The notes: a model not told the origin generated them from the letters alone. Numbered from the stretch's first letter, positions 33,330 to 42,797 are shown. The stretch: DNA of 45,127 nt from Chitinophagaceae bacterium (GCA_023251255.1 JAHEZD010000017.1:1-45127); one strand, 5' to 3'. Made by a program: numbers and translations.

Positions 33330-33623
33330 ATGAAACATAGCATCACCATTGAATACTGCCCGAAATGCAATTGGCTTTTAAGAGCAGCATATATGGCCCA
33401 GGAGTTCCTGACCACGTTCACCGATGAATTAAAGGAAGTAAGCCTCCAGCCAAGTGAAACAAGTGGCAGCTTTATCATTTCCATCAATGGAACAAAGGTT
33501 TTTGATAGAAAAGAAACTGGCGGCTTCATCGAAATAAAGGAACTGAAACAATTGGTTCGTGATGTGGTTGCTCCAGAAAAGAGTTTAGGCCATGCTGATA
33601 CCAAAACGCATATCCATTCATAA
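33330..33623 (+). CDS. SelW/Rdx-family thioredoxin-like protein
   Basis: 97 residues from ATG 33330 (MKHSITIEYCPKCNWLLRAAYMAQEFL); a longer frame adds 22 implausible residues. The CPKC redox motif sits after the first strand, as in the SelT/SelW/SelH (Rdx) fold; the rest (GSFIISINGTKVFDRKETGGF, ELKQLVRDVV) fits the family. Cysteine occupies the position of selenocysteine in animal SelW. The substrate is unknown. Divergent from the ALAS gene. Confidence 0.88.
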   Translation: MKHSITIEYCPKCNWLLRAAYMAQEFLTTFTDELKEVSLQPSETSGSFIISINGTKVFDRKETGGFIEIKELKQLVRDVVAPEKSLGHADTKTHIHS

Positions 33624-33628
33624 GATGG

Positions 33629-33733
33629 CTGTCATACTGAATTTATCGAAGGCTGTTTCAAAATGAAATCGCCTTTCCAAAACCGGTTTCTACAGGCCTG
33701 CCCGCCAGCAAAGGCAGGCTCAACCTGGCATTT
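33629..33733. repeat. REP-like imperfect palindrome, copy D, with nested CTGCC palindrome
   Basis: GCTGTCATACTGAATTTATC then GAAGGC (33629-33653) faces CCGGTTTCTACAGG ... CAGGCTCAACCTGGCA (33683-33733). The second half is interrupted by CCTGCCCGCCAGCAAAGGCAGG, the same kind of nested palindrome as in copy B. Confidence 0.65.
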
Positions 33734-33754
33734 CCTTTAACAACATCATCACTC

Positions 33755-34339
33755 ATGGTAGCACTTGTTTTATGTGGTGGGCAAAGTACCAGAATGGGCA
33801 CCGACAAAGGCCTGTTGCAACCCAATGCCAAAACTTGGGCAGCCACTGCAGCAGATATCCTAACTGAACAGAATTTGCCTGTACAATTCTCGGTAAACAA
33901 AAATCAGTTGGACTACTACAAGCAATTCTTTTCGGCAACCAATTTAATTGTGGATGACGAAACGCTTGCTGTACATGGGCCATTGTTGGGCCTGCTATCA
34001 GTGCATCTTCGGTACCCAAACAAAAGCATTTTGGCACTTGCTTGTGACATGCCATTGATGGAATCATCATTAATCAAAGAACTGATGACTGCTTCACAGC
34101 AATATGAAAATTTTGATGCCTGGTTATATAAGAACAATAACCAGCCAGAACCACTTTGTGCCATCTATTCCGCTCAAGCACTTGCAGCCATCTTGCAATT
34201 GGTTAAAGCAGGAAAGCTTTATAAGTACAGCATGAAGTTCATGCTGGAGCAAATCAATCCCTTTTATATCCCCATTCAAGAAGCCCAAGAAAAATGCTTC
34301 CGCAACTTCAACTCACACGCTGAATTAAATGGCCTGTAA
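33755..34339 (+). CDS. mobA: Molybdenum cofactor guanylyltransferase
   Basis: 194 residues, nucleotidyltransferase fold. MVALVLCGGQSTRMGTDKGLL is the MobA GTP-binding signature; VHGPLLGLLS and ALACDMPLM (metal Asp) and QPEPLCAIYS follow. It attaches GMP to molybdopterin to make MGD, the cofactor form used by the NasA-type nitrate reductase encoded in the same region. It converges on, and overlaps by 15 bases, the rubredoxin-domain gene. Confidence 0.9.
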   Translation: MVALVLCGGQSTRMGTDKGLLQPNAKTWAATAADILTEQNLPVQFSVNKNQLDYYKQFFSATNLIVDDETLAVHGPLLGLLSVHLRYPNKSILALACDMPLMESSLIKELMTASQQYENFDAWLYKNNNQPEPLCAIYSAQALAAILQLVKAGKLYKYSMKFMLEQINPFYIPIQEAQEKCFRNFNSHAELNGL

Positions 34340-35812
34340 CTGAAGTTCTGCAAGATCTATCTTCTTGAAATCTTCTTTACCTGCTTCACAGGTTTGGCAA
34401 ACAAAATTTTCCGGCAAACTGTTAAACAACGTTTTGGCAGCTATGCCATTCTCCGGCTCCCCCAATTGCTCATCATAGATGCTAAAGCAATGTTTGCACT
34501 GGTACACATATTCAATTGCCTGCTTCTGTTTCTCTATTTCTTTTTTTACTTCTTTGCTTACGACAAGTTCTGTTTCGTTGGCCCTATGTTGATAGTAACT
34601 AACAATGGCACGTCTTACCTGCTCTGCCAAGAAGAACTTGGGGTTGTTTTTACTGAACACATTTCCCGTTCTCTCATTCGGATTAAAATCCTTTGCACAC
34701 AATACATCGTACACAAACAAAGCTTCCAATTTCCAAAATTTAATTAAGGGCCTTCTTCTTATCAAGATACTACTGAACACTTCACTCTTTATCCTGGTCT
34801 TTATGCCAATACAAACACCAAAGGTCCTTGTGTCCTCATTGTTCAAGCTTTTCACCAAATGCTGTTTTAATTCAAGCCCATCTTTGCAGCTATCTTCAAT
34901 TTGAAAGTTCAGTTCATTTGCTGCATGACGCATGTTAATTTGATATTTCTCCAGCAACCTGTTCCAATAATGCTTGTCCTTCTCATCGATGCCCTTTACA
35001 ATCACTGTTTTCCATGGGGTGCTGCATAGCTGGCCAATTTTCGTATCCAAACATATACTGCACAGCTCTTTCAAAAAATCTACACTAAACAGTTCATCCC
35101 TCCTGTAGATACCCAACCAAAATTTATTGTTGTACCTGTTCAATCCTTCATAATAGGGCAGGTTGAACTGTGGTAGCATAGCAGGTTCGTCAGCTTTCTT
35201 CAGGATGTAATTCTCCATATCCAATTCAACAAACAGGTTATCACCAATAGCTAGGGGGTTATCATAGAACCTGTCTTTATTGTTAAAAATCAATTCTTCA
35301 ATTTCTTTTGAAACCCTTGCCACATCATTGGTATAAACCATTTGCTGCCATTCGTACACAGTATTTGTTTTGGGGAAGCGGATAAACAAGTGCCAGAAAT
35401 GTTGTGCGGTTGAACTTGCTACCCAATTAATATTTCCAGTAAGCATGGGCGTAAAACTTTGGTTGCTGTCACTCACGTTTACTTTCAATCTTGGCTGGTA
35501 ATCCATGGCATCAAAAATATCCTTATATACACCCTCGCTTAACCAGGTATTGGTGATAAAAACTTCTTCCACTGGATAGGAACTTATGATGTTTGGAAAC
35601 GCATCCCTGTTCACTTCATGCATTACATCCAAGCATTGCAATTCCTTTACCAGGATATTGGTCCTTTCTTCTGAAATCTCAATGAGCAATTGTTGGCGTA
35701 GCCCAAAACTCACATACAATATACCCGCCTTACTTGCAGCCACAAGGATATTGTACAAATCACCGGGTGAAATGATGCCTCCTTTGAAGTTTATTTTGAT
35801 TGTATTACTCAA
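34325..35812 (-). CDS. Nitrite/sulfite-reductase-like protein with C-terminal rubredoxin domain
   Basis: 495 residues. The N-terminus IKINFKGGIISPGDLYNILVAASKAGILYVSFG resembles the ferredoxin-like half-domain of nitrite/sulfite reductases. The middle (about 100-430) resembles that superfamily in length and layout, but I cannot find the paired C-x5-C / C-x3-C ligands of the siroheme-coupled 4Fe-4S cluster. The C-terminus (about 437-475) is a rubredoxin: YQCKHC ... VCQTC. The only plausible start is TTG (35810-35812); no ATG occurs for 60 codons. It lies 101 bases downstream of the nitrate-reductase-associated gene. It may be an electron-transfer partner or an atypical nitrite reductase. Confidence 0.7.
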   Translation of the reverse strand: MSNTIKINFKGGIISPGDLYNILVAASKAGILYVSFGLRQQLLIEISEERTNILVKELQCLDVMHEVNRDAFPNIISSYPVEEVFITNTWLSEGVYKDIFDAMDYQPRLKVNVSDSNQSFTPMLTGNINWVASSTAQHFWHLFIRFPKTNTVYEWQQMVYTNDVARVSKEIEELIFNNKDRFYDNPLAIGDNLFVELDMENYILKKADEPAMLPQFNLPYYEGLNRYNNKFWLGIYRRDELFSVDFLKELCSICLDTKIGQLCSTPWKTVIVKGIDEKDKHYWNRLLEKYQINMRHAANELNFQIEDSCKDGLELKQHLVKSLNNEDTRTFGVCIGIKTRIKSEVFSSILIRRRPLIKFWKLEALFVYDVLCAKDFNPNERTGNVFSKNNPKFFLAEQVRRAIVSYYQHRANETELVVSKEVKKEIEKQKQAIEYVYQCKHCFSIYDEQLGEPENGIAAKTLFNSLPENFVCQTCEAGKEDFKKIDLAELQLQAI

Positions 35813-35913
35813 ATTTTCTTTTTTATGTAAACCAACAGATGAATAGAATTAAGCCGCATTCGCATCGCTCCTATCTATCGGCAAACAGGTACATATACGG
35901 AACCATTGGTCAG

Positions 35914-36453
35914 CTATGAAAGCACGTACATATTTTCATCAACTACAATTTCAAACTCCTTCAAGGCCTTAATAAAATTTTTACTTTCATGCCCTTCCCT
36001 ACAAAGTTTCAATAATGCAAAGCGTTGAAGGTTGCTCAAGCCCTGCCATTGACCTATGCTTAATGTCACGCCTTCCTTGTTTATCCTTTCTGCCAACTGT
36101 TCCGTAATTGGGTTGTGTTGCGCCCAAGGCGGGTTCATATCAACCTTCATTGGTGTACCCAATGTACCTGTGTATTTAAAGATCAGCCCATTGAGGTAAT
36201 CATTGTACACTTTGGTTTCCAATATGGTACTGCAAGGCTTTACGGCAAGCAGCACCCTTTCTTCCACATTGAATTTGCTCCATTCCGAAAGCCTCAGCTT
36301 AATACCTGCTGCATCCATTTTAAAACGAACAATCATGGGTATGCAACGCACATTTTCTTCCACAAAATCCTCTTCAAATTGGAAGTATTCAATACCGCTT
36401 AGGTGTAGAAATTCCGATGGTGTTTGCAACCTTGTCTTTGTTGAACGGCTCAT
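35914..36453 (-). CDS. Nitrate reductase associated protein (PF09655-like)
   Basis: 179 residues from ATG 36451-36453 (MSRSTKTRLQTPSEFLHL). The region YFQFEEDFVEENVRCIPMIVRFKMDAAGIKLRLSEW, cited in part as VRCIPMIVRFKMDAAGIKL, and SIGQWQGLSNLQRFALLKL match the family found next to assimilatory nitrate reductases, whose role is not established. It follows the nitrate reductase gene in the same direction. Confidence 0.82.
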   Translation of the reverse strand: MSRSTKTRLQTPSEFLHLSGIEYFQFEEDFVEENVRCIPMIVRFKMDAAGIKLRLSEWSKFNVEERVLLAVKPCSTILETKVYNDYLNGLIFKYTGTLGTPMKVDMNPPWAQHNPITEQLAERINKEGVTLSIGQWQGLSNLQRFALLKLCREGHESKNFIKALKEFEIVVDENMYVLS

Positions 36454-36686
36454 GGCTTTATTTTTTTGAAAACGAAATATTTTGGACCTATTTTTTACTT
36501 GCACCAAACGTTCCTACGGAACGAATGAACTTCTGCTTATTGTTTTTCTACCCACAAGGCGTTCCGATTGAACGCTTCGTGCTAGATTCTACACTTATCT
36601 ACACTTCGATAGAAGCTAAATTCTTATTCCCTTGCTGCTATGTGACTCAACTGCAGCCTAATATCCCCTGCGCATCCCACAAAAAC
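36454..36686. other. Intergenic region with two GTTCC hairpins
   Basis: CGTTCC-TAC-GGAACG (36509-36523) and GCGTTC-CGATT-GAACGC (36559-36575) are perfect small hairpins sharing the word CGTTCC. They lie between the nitrate reductase stop and the associated-protein start and may cause partial termination or mRNA processing. No gene seen. Confidence 0.55.
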
Positions 36687-39600
36687 CTACACAAGTTCCT
36701 CTTTTTTCAACACATTTACATGACTGTCCAAAATGGCTTTCACTTCTGGCCTGCAACTGCCACAGCCCATGCCCGCACCACTTAGTTGACATAGCTGCAC
36801 CAGATCCTTGCAGCCTTCCTTTATTTTATTGATAATGTTTCCTTCACCAATATTACCACAACTGCAAACGAGTTTCCCAATCACTGGTTCAACCGTTTTG
36901 CCACTACGCAACAGTTGCAAACGCTTTTCGCTCAGCTCCATTTTGTTCTGGATCAAATCACGGTACTCAAGGAACTCATCTTTGTTGCCAATCAAGATGG
37001 CACCCACAAGTTTATCGTTATGCACGATACATTTCTTATAGTACCGTTTTGCCTTGTCTATAAACACAATTTCTTCGTAAGTAGGGTCATTGTTGGGCAC
37101 TTCTGCGAGACCCAATGAACATAAATCCGTTCCATGCAACTTAAGGATGTTCATGAGCAATGAACCTTCGTAGAACTTGGCTATATCGCCACATAGGAAC
37201 CTTGCCACAATTTCTGCCTGCTGTTCAGCAGCCGCAGTGATTCCATAAAGGAAGCCTTTGAATTCAGCTATTTCGCCAATAGCGAAAACGCTTTCATCGT
37301 TGGTGCGTAGGTATTCATCCACAATAACGCCACGTTTGCAATCAATACCGGCAGCTTTTGCAATTTCAATATTGGGGATAGTGCCAATGGCAATGACCAC
37401 TGCTTGGCAATCTATTATCAAACCGCTTTTTAAACGAACGCCAGTAATGTTTTTATCACCAAGAAAACGGTCTATCTCATCGTTGTAAAAAATATCAATA
37501 TCCCTTGCTGTCAATTCTTCGTGCAGTAACTGGCTGCCCAAAGGGTCAAGCTGCCTATCCATCAAACGTGAAATACGTTGAATGATGGTTACATCAACAT
37601 TTACTTCTTTTAATGAAGCGGCCAGTTCAATGCCCAACAAGCCCCCGCCAACAATCACCACTTTGCCTTTTGATGGCTGCACATGGTTCTTGAAGTCATC
37701 AGCGTCCTTCCTGCTACGCATAGTGAATATACCATTGATGTTGGGTATATCTTTCAACATAAAGGCACGGCTACCTGTTGCCATCAACAATACATCATAA
37801 TGATGCGTTACTCCTTTGCTATCAATAACTGTCTTGGATGCCTTGTCAATGTTCTCAATACTTACACCACGGTGCAGCTTAATCCTGTAATCTTTTTCCT
37901 CGGCATCATTCATCTTGATCAAGTTGTCCCAAGGCAATGCTCCGCTGATATAATCGGGAAGGAGTACACGGTTATAAAAAGGGAAGTTTTCCTTGCTGAA
38001 CACTTCAATTTCATCTTCAACATTCAAGGCCCTATAGCTCTTTACAAAACCGCAGGCACCTGCCCCAGCACCAATTACTATGATTTTTTGTCTAGGCTTT
38101 TTGTACAAACAAACCTGCACAGTACTGAACTTGAAATCCGGCTCCTTACTTTTTGGGTCAACCAAGTTGTTGGTAAGGTTGTTTGCCCGGTTCAAATCGC
38201 TATTCAAAATTTTGCCCCAGTGCATGGGCATGAACACAACACCTTCCTTAATATCATTCGAAAACTTTGCCTTCACCCTAACATTACCACGGGTATTGAA
38301 AACTTCAATCAAATCATTTTCCCTGATATCACGTTTAGCTGCATCAATCGGATTTATTTCTACAAATGACTCACTGATATGCTGGTTGAGCTTGTTTACT
38401 TTTCCTGTCTTGCTTCTTGTATGCCACTGGTCCCTTATCCTTCCGGTGGTTAAAATCAAAGGATGGATATCATTCACCAGTTCGCTTTCATTGGCATCAG
38501 GAAAGGAATGAATCATGGCCTTTTGCGAAGGCGTATAGAATTTTTTATCGGTGAACAAACGTGCTGTGCCCAAATAGCTTTCTGCATTCTGTCCTAAGCC
38601 TTCAGCCTTAAGCTTTAAGCCTTCTTCATTGTAAGGCCATTGAACAGAACGCTTTACCTTCAATACATCATAGCTCAATGCACTGATGTCAATATTGGTT
38701 CCCTTGGTCAATGCTGCATGTTCAGCAAAAATTTCAGCAGGACCTGCAAAGTCAAAGCCAGCAAACCCCATCTTCTTGGCAAACCTGCAAATGATTTCTG
38801 CATCAGGCAGTGCTTCTCCGGGGGCAGCTACCATTTTATTCAACAATGCCACATACCTACCAGCATTGGTCATGGTTCCCTGCTTCTCAATCCATGAAGC
38901 TGCAGGCAGTACCACATCTGCATATTGCAAGGTTTCCACCTTATTGGTAATATCCTGCACCACCACAAATTTTGCTTTCTTCAACCCTTCTTCTGCTGCG
39001 CGAACATCAGGCAAACTAATAAGCGGATTGGTGCATAAAATCCATATTGCTTTTAACTTGCCATCATTCAGTGCATCAAACATTTCCGTTGCTGTCAATC
39101 CCGGCTTTGGTTGAATAGTGCCAAGTGGAACCTGCCAGAATTTCTCTACTTCATTTCTATGCCGTTCATTCGTTAAGTCCCTATGAGCCGGTAATAAATT
39201 GCTTAAGCCTCCAACCTCCCTTCCTCCCATGGCATTGGGCTGACCAGTTAATGAAAAGGGGCCAGAGCCAGGCTTTCCAATATGGCCAGTAATCAGGTTC
39301 AAGTTGATGAGTGAAAGGTTCTTGTTTACACCAATCACACTTTGATTAAGTCCCATTGTCCACATACTGATGAAGCCTTTTGCATTACCAATGTATGATG
39401 CAGCAAGCCTTATATCATTTTCATCAACACCGCAAATCTTTGCAGCTTCCTCTATAGTCCGCTCAAAAACAGTAGCGCTGTATTTTGTAAACCCTTCTGT
39501 GTTATCATTGATGAAATCAAAATCAATATTGCCATCTTCAATCAAACACCTTCCAATGGCATGATGTAACGTAACATCTGTTCCAGGGTTCAATTGCAAA

Positions 39601-40265
39601 TGAACATTGGCCATTGAACAGGTTTGTGTTTTGCGTGGATCGCTTACGATAATTTTCAGGTCGGGATTTTTCTCCCTTGCTGCTTCCACCCTTCTCCATA
39701 AAATAGGATGGCACCAAGCAGGATTGGCTCCGGCTACAAAAATCACATCAGCCAGTTCCAAATCATCATAACTAATGGGCACACTATCTTCACCCAAACT
39801 CATCTTGTAGCCAACCACAGCACTGCTCATACAAAGCCTACTGTTCGTGTCAATATTATTGCTACCAATGAATCCTTTGATCAACTTGTTCACTACATAA
39901 TACTCTTCGGTCAGGCACTGTCCACTTGCATAAAATGCCACACTATCAGGGCCATATTTTTCGATGAAGGTTTTAAATACAGCAGCCGTTCTTTCCAAAG
40001 CAGCATCCCACGAGACTCTTTGCCTTGCTTGGTTTCGACTATAACGCATTTCAGGATACAGCAACCTGTCACTACTATCGTTCACCGTATAATGCAGGTT
40101 CATTCCCTTGCTGCACAACATGCCTTTATTTACAGGATGCGTTTTATCACCTTCCACATGCACCCGGTCATTGGCATCCTTTGTAACCACAATGCCACAG
40201 CCAACCCCACAGTAGCAGCAGGTAGTTTTAATGCCGTCTTGATGTATGTGTTCCTGTTTATTCAA
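36687..40265 (-). CDS. nasA: Fused NAD(P)H-dependent assimilatory nitrate reductase (NasA + NirB-like FAD/NAD domain + BFD)
   Basis: 1192 residues. Residues 1-725: molybdopterin oxidoreductase with N-terminal 4Fe-4S motif (Cys16, Cys19, Cys23, Cys51 in TTCCYCGVGCG and GMLCSKG), the Mo-ligand Cys145 in NSRLCMSSAVVGY, and a C-terminal MGD-binding domain (LTTGRIRDQWHTRSKTG). Residues about 727-1120: pyridine-nucleotide/FAD reductase like the N-terminus of NirB (IIVIGAGAGACG, LLMATGSRAF, VVIVGGGLLGIELAASL, VFAIGEIAEF). From 1131: BFD-type 2Fe-2S domain (CSCGN ... GMGCGSC). Electrons can thus pass NAD(P)H-FAD-2Fe2S-4Fe4S-Mo on one chain. No Tat signal, so cytoplasmic. Start is TTG, 6 bases after AAGGA. 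Confidence 0.9.
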   Translation of the reverse strand: MNKQEHIHQDGIKTTCCYCGVGCGIVVTKDANDRVHVEGDKTHPVNKGMLCSKGMNLHYTVNDSSDRLLYPEMRYSRNQARQRVSWDAALERTAAVFKTFIEKYGPDSVAFYASGQCLTEEYYVVNKLIKGFIGSNNIDTNSRLCMSSAVVGYKMSLGEDSVPISYDDLELADVIFVAGANPAWCHPILWRRVEAAREKNPDLKIIVSDPRKTQTCSMANVHLQLNPGTDVTLHHAIGRCLIEDGNIDFDFINDNTEGFTKYSATVFERTIEEAAKICGVDENDIRLAASYIGNAKGFISMWTMGLNQSVIGVNKNLSLINLNLITGHIGKPGSGPFSLTGQPNAMGGREVGGLSNLLPAHRDLTNERHRNEVEKFWQVPLGTIQPKPGLTATEMFDALNDGKLKAIWILCTNPLISLPDVRAAEEGLKKAKFVVVQDITNKVETLQYADVVLPAASWIEKQGTMTNAGRYVALLNKMVAAPGEALPDAEIICRFAKKMGFAGFDFAGPAEIFAEHAALTKGTNIDISALSYDVLKVKRSVQWPYNEEGLKLKAEGLGQNAESYLGTARLFTDKKFYTPSQKAMIHSFPDANESELVNDIHPLILTTGRIRDQWHTRSKTGKVNKLNQHISESFVEINPIDAAKRDIRENDLIEVFNTRGNVRVKAKFSNDIKEGVVFMPMHWGKILNSDLNRANNLTNNLVDPKSKEPDFKFSTVQVCLYKKPRQKIIVIGAGAGACGFVKSYRALNVEDEIEVFSKENFPFYNRVLLPDYISGALPWDNLIKMNDAEEKDYRIKLHRGVSIENIDKASKTVIDSKGVTHHYDVLLMATGSRAFMLKDIPNINGIFTMRSRKDADDFKNHVQPSKGKVVIVGGGLLGIELAASLKEVNVDVTIIQRISRLMDRQLDPLGSQLLHEELTARDIDIFYNDEIDRFLGDKNITGVRLKSGLIIDCQAVVIAIGTIPNIEIAKAAGIDCKRGVIVDEYLRTNDESVFAIGEIAEFKGFLYGITAAAEQQAEIVARFLCGDIAKFYEGSLLMNILKLHGTDLCSLGLAEVPNNDPTYEEIVFIDKAKRYYKKCIVHNDKLVGAILIGNKDEFLEYRDLIQNKMELSEKRLQLLRSGKTVEPVIGKLVCSCGNIGEGNIINKIKEGCKDLVQLCQLSGAGMGCGSCRPEVKAILDSHVNVLKKEELV

Positions 40266-40564
40266 AATGTTTCCTTCTTTTTACACTATTGTTTAGCTTC
40301 AGTGGTGTCGCAGTCTTCTACAATATCGCATTCTTGAACTTTTTATCATAACCATGATTAAAAGACATGCAGATGGCAAGACAATAAATCCCCTTCAATC
40401 ATCTTTAATCGTTCTGTCCCCTAATCATGGTTTTGACAATGTGTATCTTTTAGAGTTCCATTACTTAATCAGGACGTCAGCCTGAGCTTTGTCGAAGGCG
40501 GTTACCGTTCACATTAACCGGTTTCGACAAGCTCAACCTGACAGCATTATAAGTTTGTAAAACC
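40266..40564. other. Spacer between narK and the nitrate reductase gene
   Basis: 300 bases containing REP-like copy E (40475-40541) and an AAGGA ribosome-binding sequence just before the TTG start of the nitrate reductase. No gene. An internal promoter is possible but I could not identify one. Confidence 0.5.
40475..40541. repeat. REP-like imperfect palindrome, copy E (best-paired copy)
   Basis: GTCAGCCTGAGCTTTGTCG plus AAGGCGGTTA (40475-40503) faces TAACCGGTTTCGACAAGC plus TCAACCTGAC (40514-40541); the arms match at nearly every position around a ten-base loop. It separates narK from the nitrate reductase gene. Confidence 0.8.
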
Positions 40565-41890
40565 TTATGCTGCCAAAGATTTTTCTGCTTCATGTTCAAC
40601 TCCATTAATCACCCTATTGGCTTCTGTTTTTTTGTTCATGAGTTTTACTATCAGAACAATAATACCCACAACAAATACAACCGCGCCCAAGTAGAAGAAG
40701 GCGGTTGCATAAGCCATACTCTTGAACAAGAAGCCAATCAACATGGCACCCACGTTTCCTCCTGCACCTACAATTCCAGCCACACTTCCAACAGCTTTCG
40801 GATTGACAAAAGGCACAATACTGTAAGTGGCCCCATTTGCCATCTTCAAGCACAAACCAAAAAAGAACATGGAAATGATGGCCATTACCAAACCACCAGA
40901 ATGTGCAAACCACATAATGCCCAAACCTTCCAGCAATAGCAGGATCGTTAACAAGCTAACCTTGCCATTGAACCCAAATCGTTTGCCGACTTTGTCGGAC
41001 ACAATGCCACCCAATGCCCTTGCAAAGATGTTTAGCCAACCAAAGATGCTCGCCAATAAACCAGCAGTAATCAGGCTGGCTTTATAGTCATCATGGAAAT
41101 AAGAAGCTGCAAAATTATCAACAGTAATCTCTACTCCAAAACAGGCTGCATAAGCAATGGTGAGTACCCAGGTCCTATAATCTTTTGCTGCCAATAAAAA
41201 AGTATTCTCCTTTTTACCTGTGGATGTTTGAGGAAGCTCATCAAAATTTCCAGCAGGTGTATCCTTCGTGTATTTCCAATAAAGCACGGCCATCACCAAC
41301 AAGAAAAAGCCTGGGAGGATCATGGCGTATCTCCAACTATCCTGTTTGCTAACAATACCTGCACCCACCAATCCAGCAGCAATCAATGGCATTAGAATCT
41401 GTGTTGCCCCACCACCTGTATTGCCCCAACCACCAGCAACTGCATTGGCTGTTCCTTTTATATTTGGCGCAAACATGACTGATGTATGGAACTGCGTTAA
41501 CACGAACGATGCACCAATAACGCTGATGGCTAAACGGAACAATAAAAAACTTTCGTAGCTATGGGCCATGCCAATGAACATCACAGGGAATGCGCAAATA
41601 ACCAGCAAACAAGTGTACACTTTTCGCGGGCCATATTTATCTGTCAACCTACCAACAAGTAGCCTTGCAATAATCGTTGCACTAACAGCAGCAATCCCAA
41701 TATTGCCTTTCTGTGCCTTGGTTAAATGCAATTGCTCACTAACCAGTGGCATGAGTGGTGCAATACCAAACCACGCAAAAAAACAGAAGAAAAAAGTAAG
41801 CCATGTGATGTGGAAAGTCTTCATCTGCACTCCTTTCAGGGAGAAGACATTGAGCTTTGATAGTGGCTGGCTGTTTGCGTTGTTGGTCAT
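40565..41890 (-). CDS. narK: Nitrate/nitrite MFS transporter NarK/NasA-type
   Basis: 441 residues from ATG 41888-41890 (MTNNANSQPLSKLN); a TTG three codons earlier is possible. Twelve hydrophobic segments; MFS loop motif RLLVGRLTDKYGPRKVYT; nitrate-signature-like glycine-rich stretches AVAGGWGNTGGGATQILMP and GIVGAGGNVGAMLIGF, characteristic of NarK/NrtP. It moves nitrate in and/or nitrite out across the inner membrane. Second nitrate importer in the cluster beside the ABC system, 40 bases downstream of nrtD. Confidence 0.93.
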   Translation of the reverse strand: MTNNANSQPLSKLNVFSLKGVQMKTFHITWLTFFFCFFAWFGIAPLMPLVSEQLHLTKAQKGNIGIAAVSATIIARLLVGRLTDKYGPRKVYTCLLVICAFPVMFIGMAHSYESFLLFRLAISVIGASFVLTQFHTSVMFAPNIKGTANAVAGGWGNTGGGATQILMPLIAAGLVGAGIVSKQDSWRYAMILPGFFLLVMAVLYWKYTKDTPAGNFDELPQTSTGKKENTFLLAAKDYRTWVLTIAYAACFGVEITVDNFAASYFHDDYKASLITAGLLASIFGWLNIFARALGGIVSDKVGKRFGFNGKVSLLTILLLLEGLGIMWFAHSGGLVMAIISMFFFGLCLKMANGATYSIVPFVNPKAVGSVAGIVGAGGNVGAMLIGFLFKSMAYATAFFYLGAVVFVVGIIVLIVKLMNKKTEANRVINGVEHEAEKSLAA

Positions 41891-41930
41891 GATGTACAAT
41901 TATAAAGTTGATGGTTGCTTATAGGGTTTG

Positions 41931-42797
41931 TTAGTGTATATCGTTTATGGAGAACTTGTCAATCAGCAGGCTCAAGAGTTTGTCGTGTATGCTCATGTAA
42001 GCTTCGTTATGCACAATCTCCTTCTTGTTACGCGGCCTTGGCAATGGCACATCCACAATTTCCTTGATGGTAGCTGCAGGTCCATTGTTCATTACCACAA
42101 CCCTATCACTCAAGAAGATAGCTTCTTCCACATCATGCGTAACCATCACGATGGTTTTTTCACGGTTGTCCAGATTCCAAAGTTTCAGCAGTTCAACGTG
42201 CATATTACTTTTGGTCAAGGCATCCAAAGCACCAAAAGGTTCATCCAATAAAAGGATACTTGGGTTAATGGCAAATGCCCTTGCTATTGCCACACGTTGC
42301 TTCATGCCACCAGACAAATGCCCAGGCAGTTTGTCTTTGTGCTGCCATAGGTTCACCATTTTAAGATTGGCTTCAACCAATTCTTTTTTCTCGGCAGTTG
42401 ATTTATTCCTTAAAGCTGCATCCACTGCCTCATAAATATTTTTATAGACCGTTAACCAAGGCAACAAAGAATAATTCTGAAAAACAATTCCCCTGTCTGG
42501 GCCTGGATTTGTAATGACATTGCCATTGGCTTTTACTGTTCCTGCAGTTGGCTTAACCATACCAGAAATAGTGCCCATCAATGTTGATTTGCCACAACCA
42601 GAATGACCAATCAACGAAACGATTTCACCTTTTTTTACAGTTAATGAAATGTCCTGTACAGCAGTATAAATACCTTTGGAAGCTTTGAAACTTACTGTCA
42701 CGTTTTCAATTTCAATAGCATTTGCAGGATTCAGGATTGGTTCAAGAATGGCATCTGCTACTGCATGATTGCTGGTTGATATAGTTGTATTGCTCAT
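41931..42797 (-). CDS. nrtD: Nitrate ABC transporter ATP-binding protein
   Basis: 288 residues. Walker [11 protein letters not shown]-loop [15 protein letters not shown], signature [15 protein letters not shown], Walker [15 protein letters not shown], switch VTHDVEEAI. The sequence resembles NrtC/NrtD and SsuB/TauB ATPases, and the short C-terminus lacks the NrtA-like regulatory domain of cyanobacterial NrtC, so it is NrtD-like and probably forms a homodimer. 24 bases after nrtB. Confidence 0.92.
   Translation of the reverse strand: MSNTTISTSNHAVADAILEPILNPANAIEIENVTVSFKASKGIYTAVQDISLTVKKGEIVSLIGHSGCGKSTLMGTISGMVKPTAGTVKANGNVITNPGPDRGIVFQNYSLLPWLTVYKNIYEAVDAALRNKSTAEKKELVEANLKMVNLWQHKDKLPGHLSGGMKQRVAIARAFAINPSILLLDEPFGALDALTKSNMHVELLKLWNLDNREKTIVMVTHDVEEAIFLSDRVVVMNNGPAATIKEIVDVPLPRPRNKKEIVHNEAYMSIHDKLLSLLIDKFSINDIH

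Noticed and set aside
37683-38369. 228-codon plus-strand frame inside the nitrate reductase gene
   Set aside because: Antisense shadow of the FAD/NAD domain, no recognisable protein features.
36687-40265. Nitrate reductase considered as periplasmic NapA or as formate dehydrogenase
   Set aside because: No Tat signal, cysteine (not selenocysteine) ligand in an assimilatory-type context, and NirB-like plus BFD domains point to cytoplasmic NasA.
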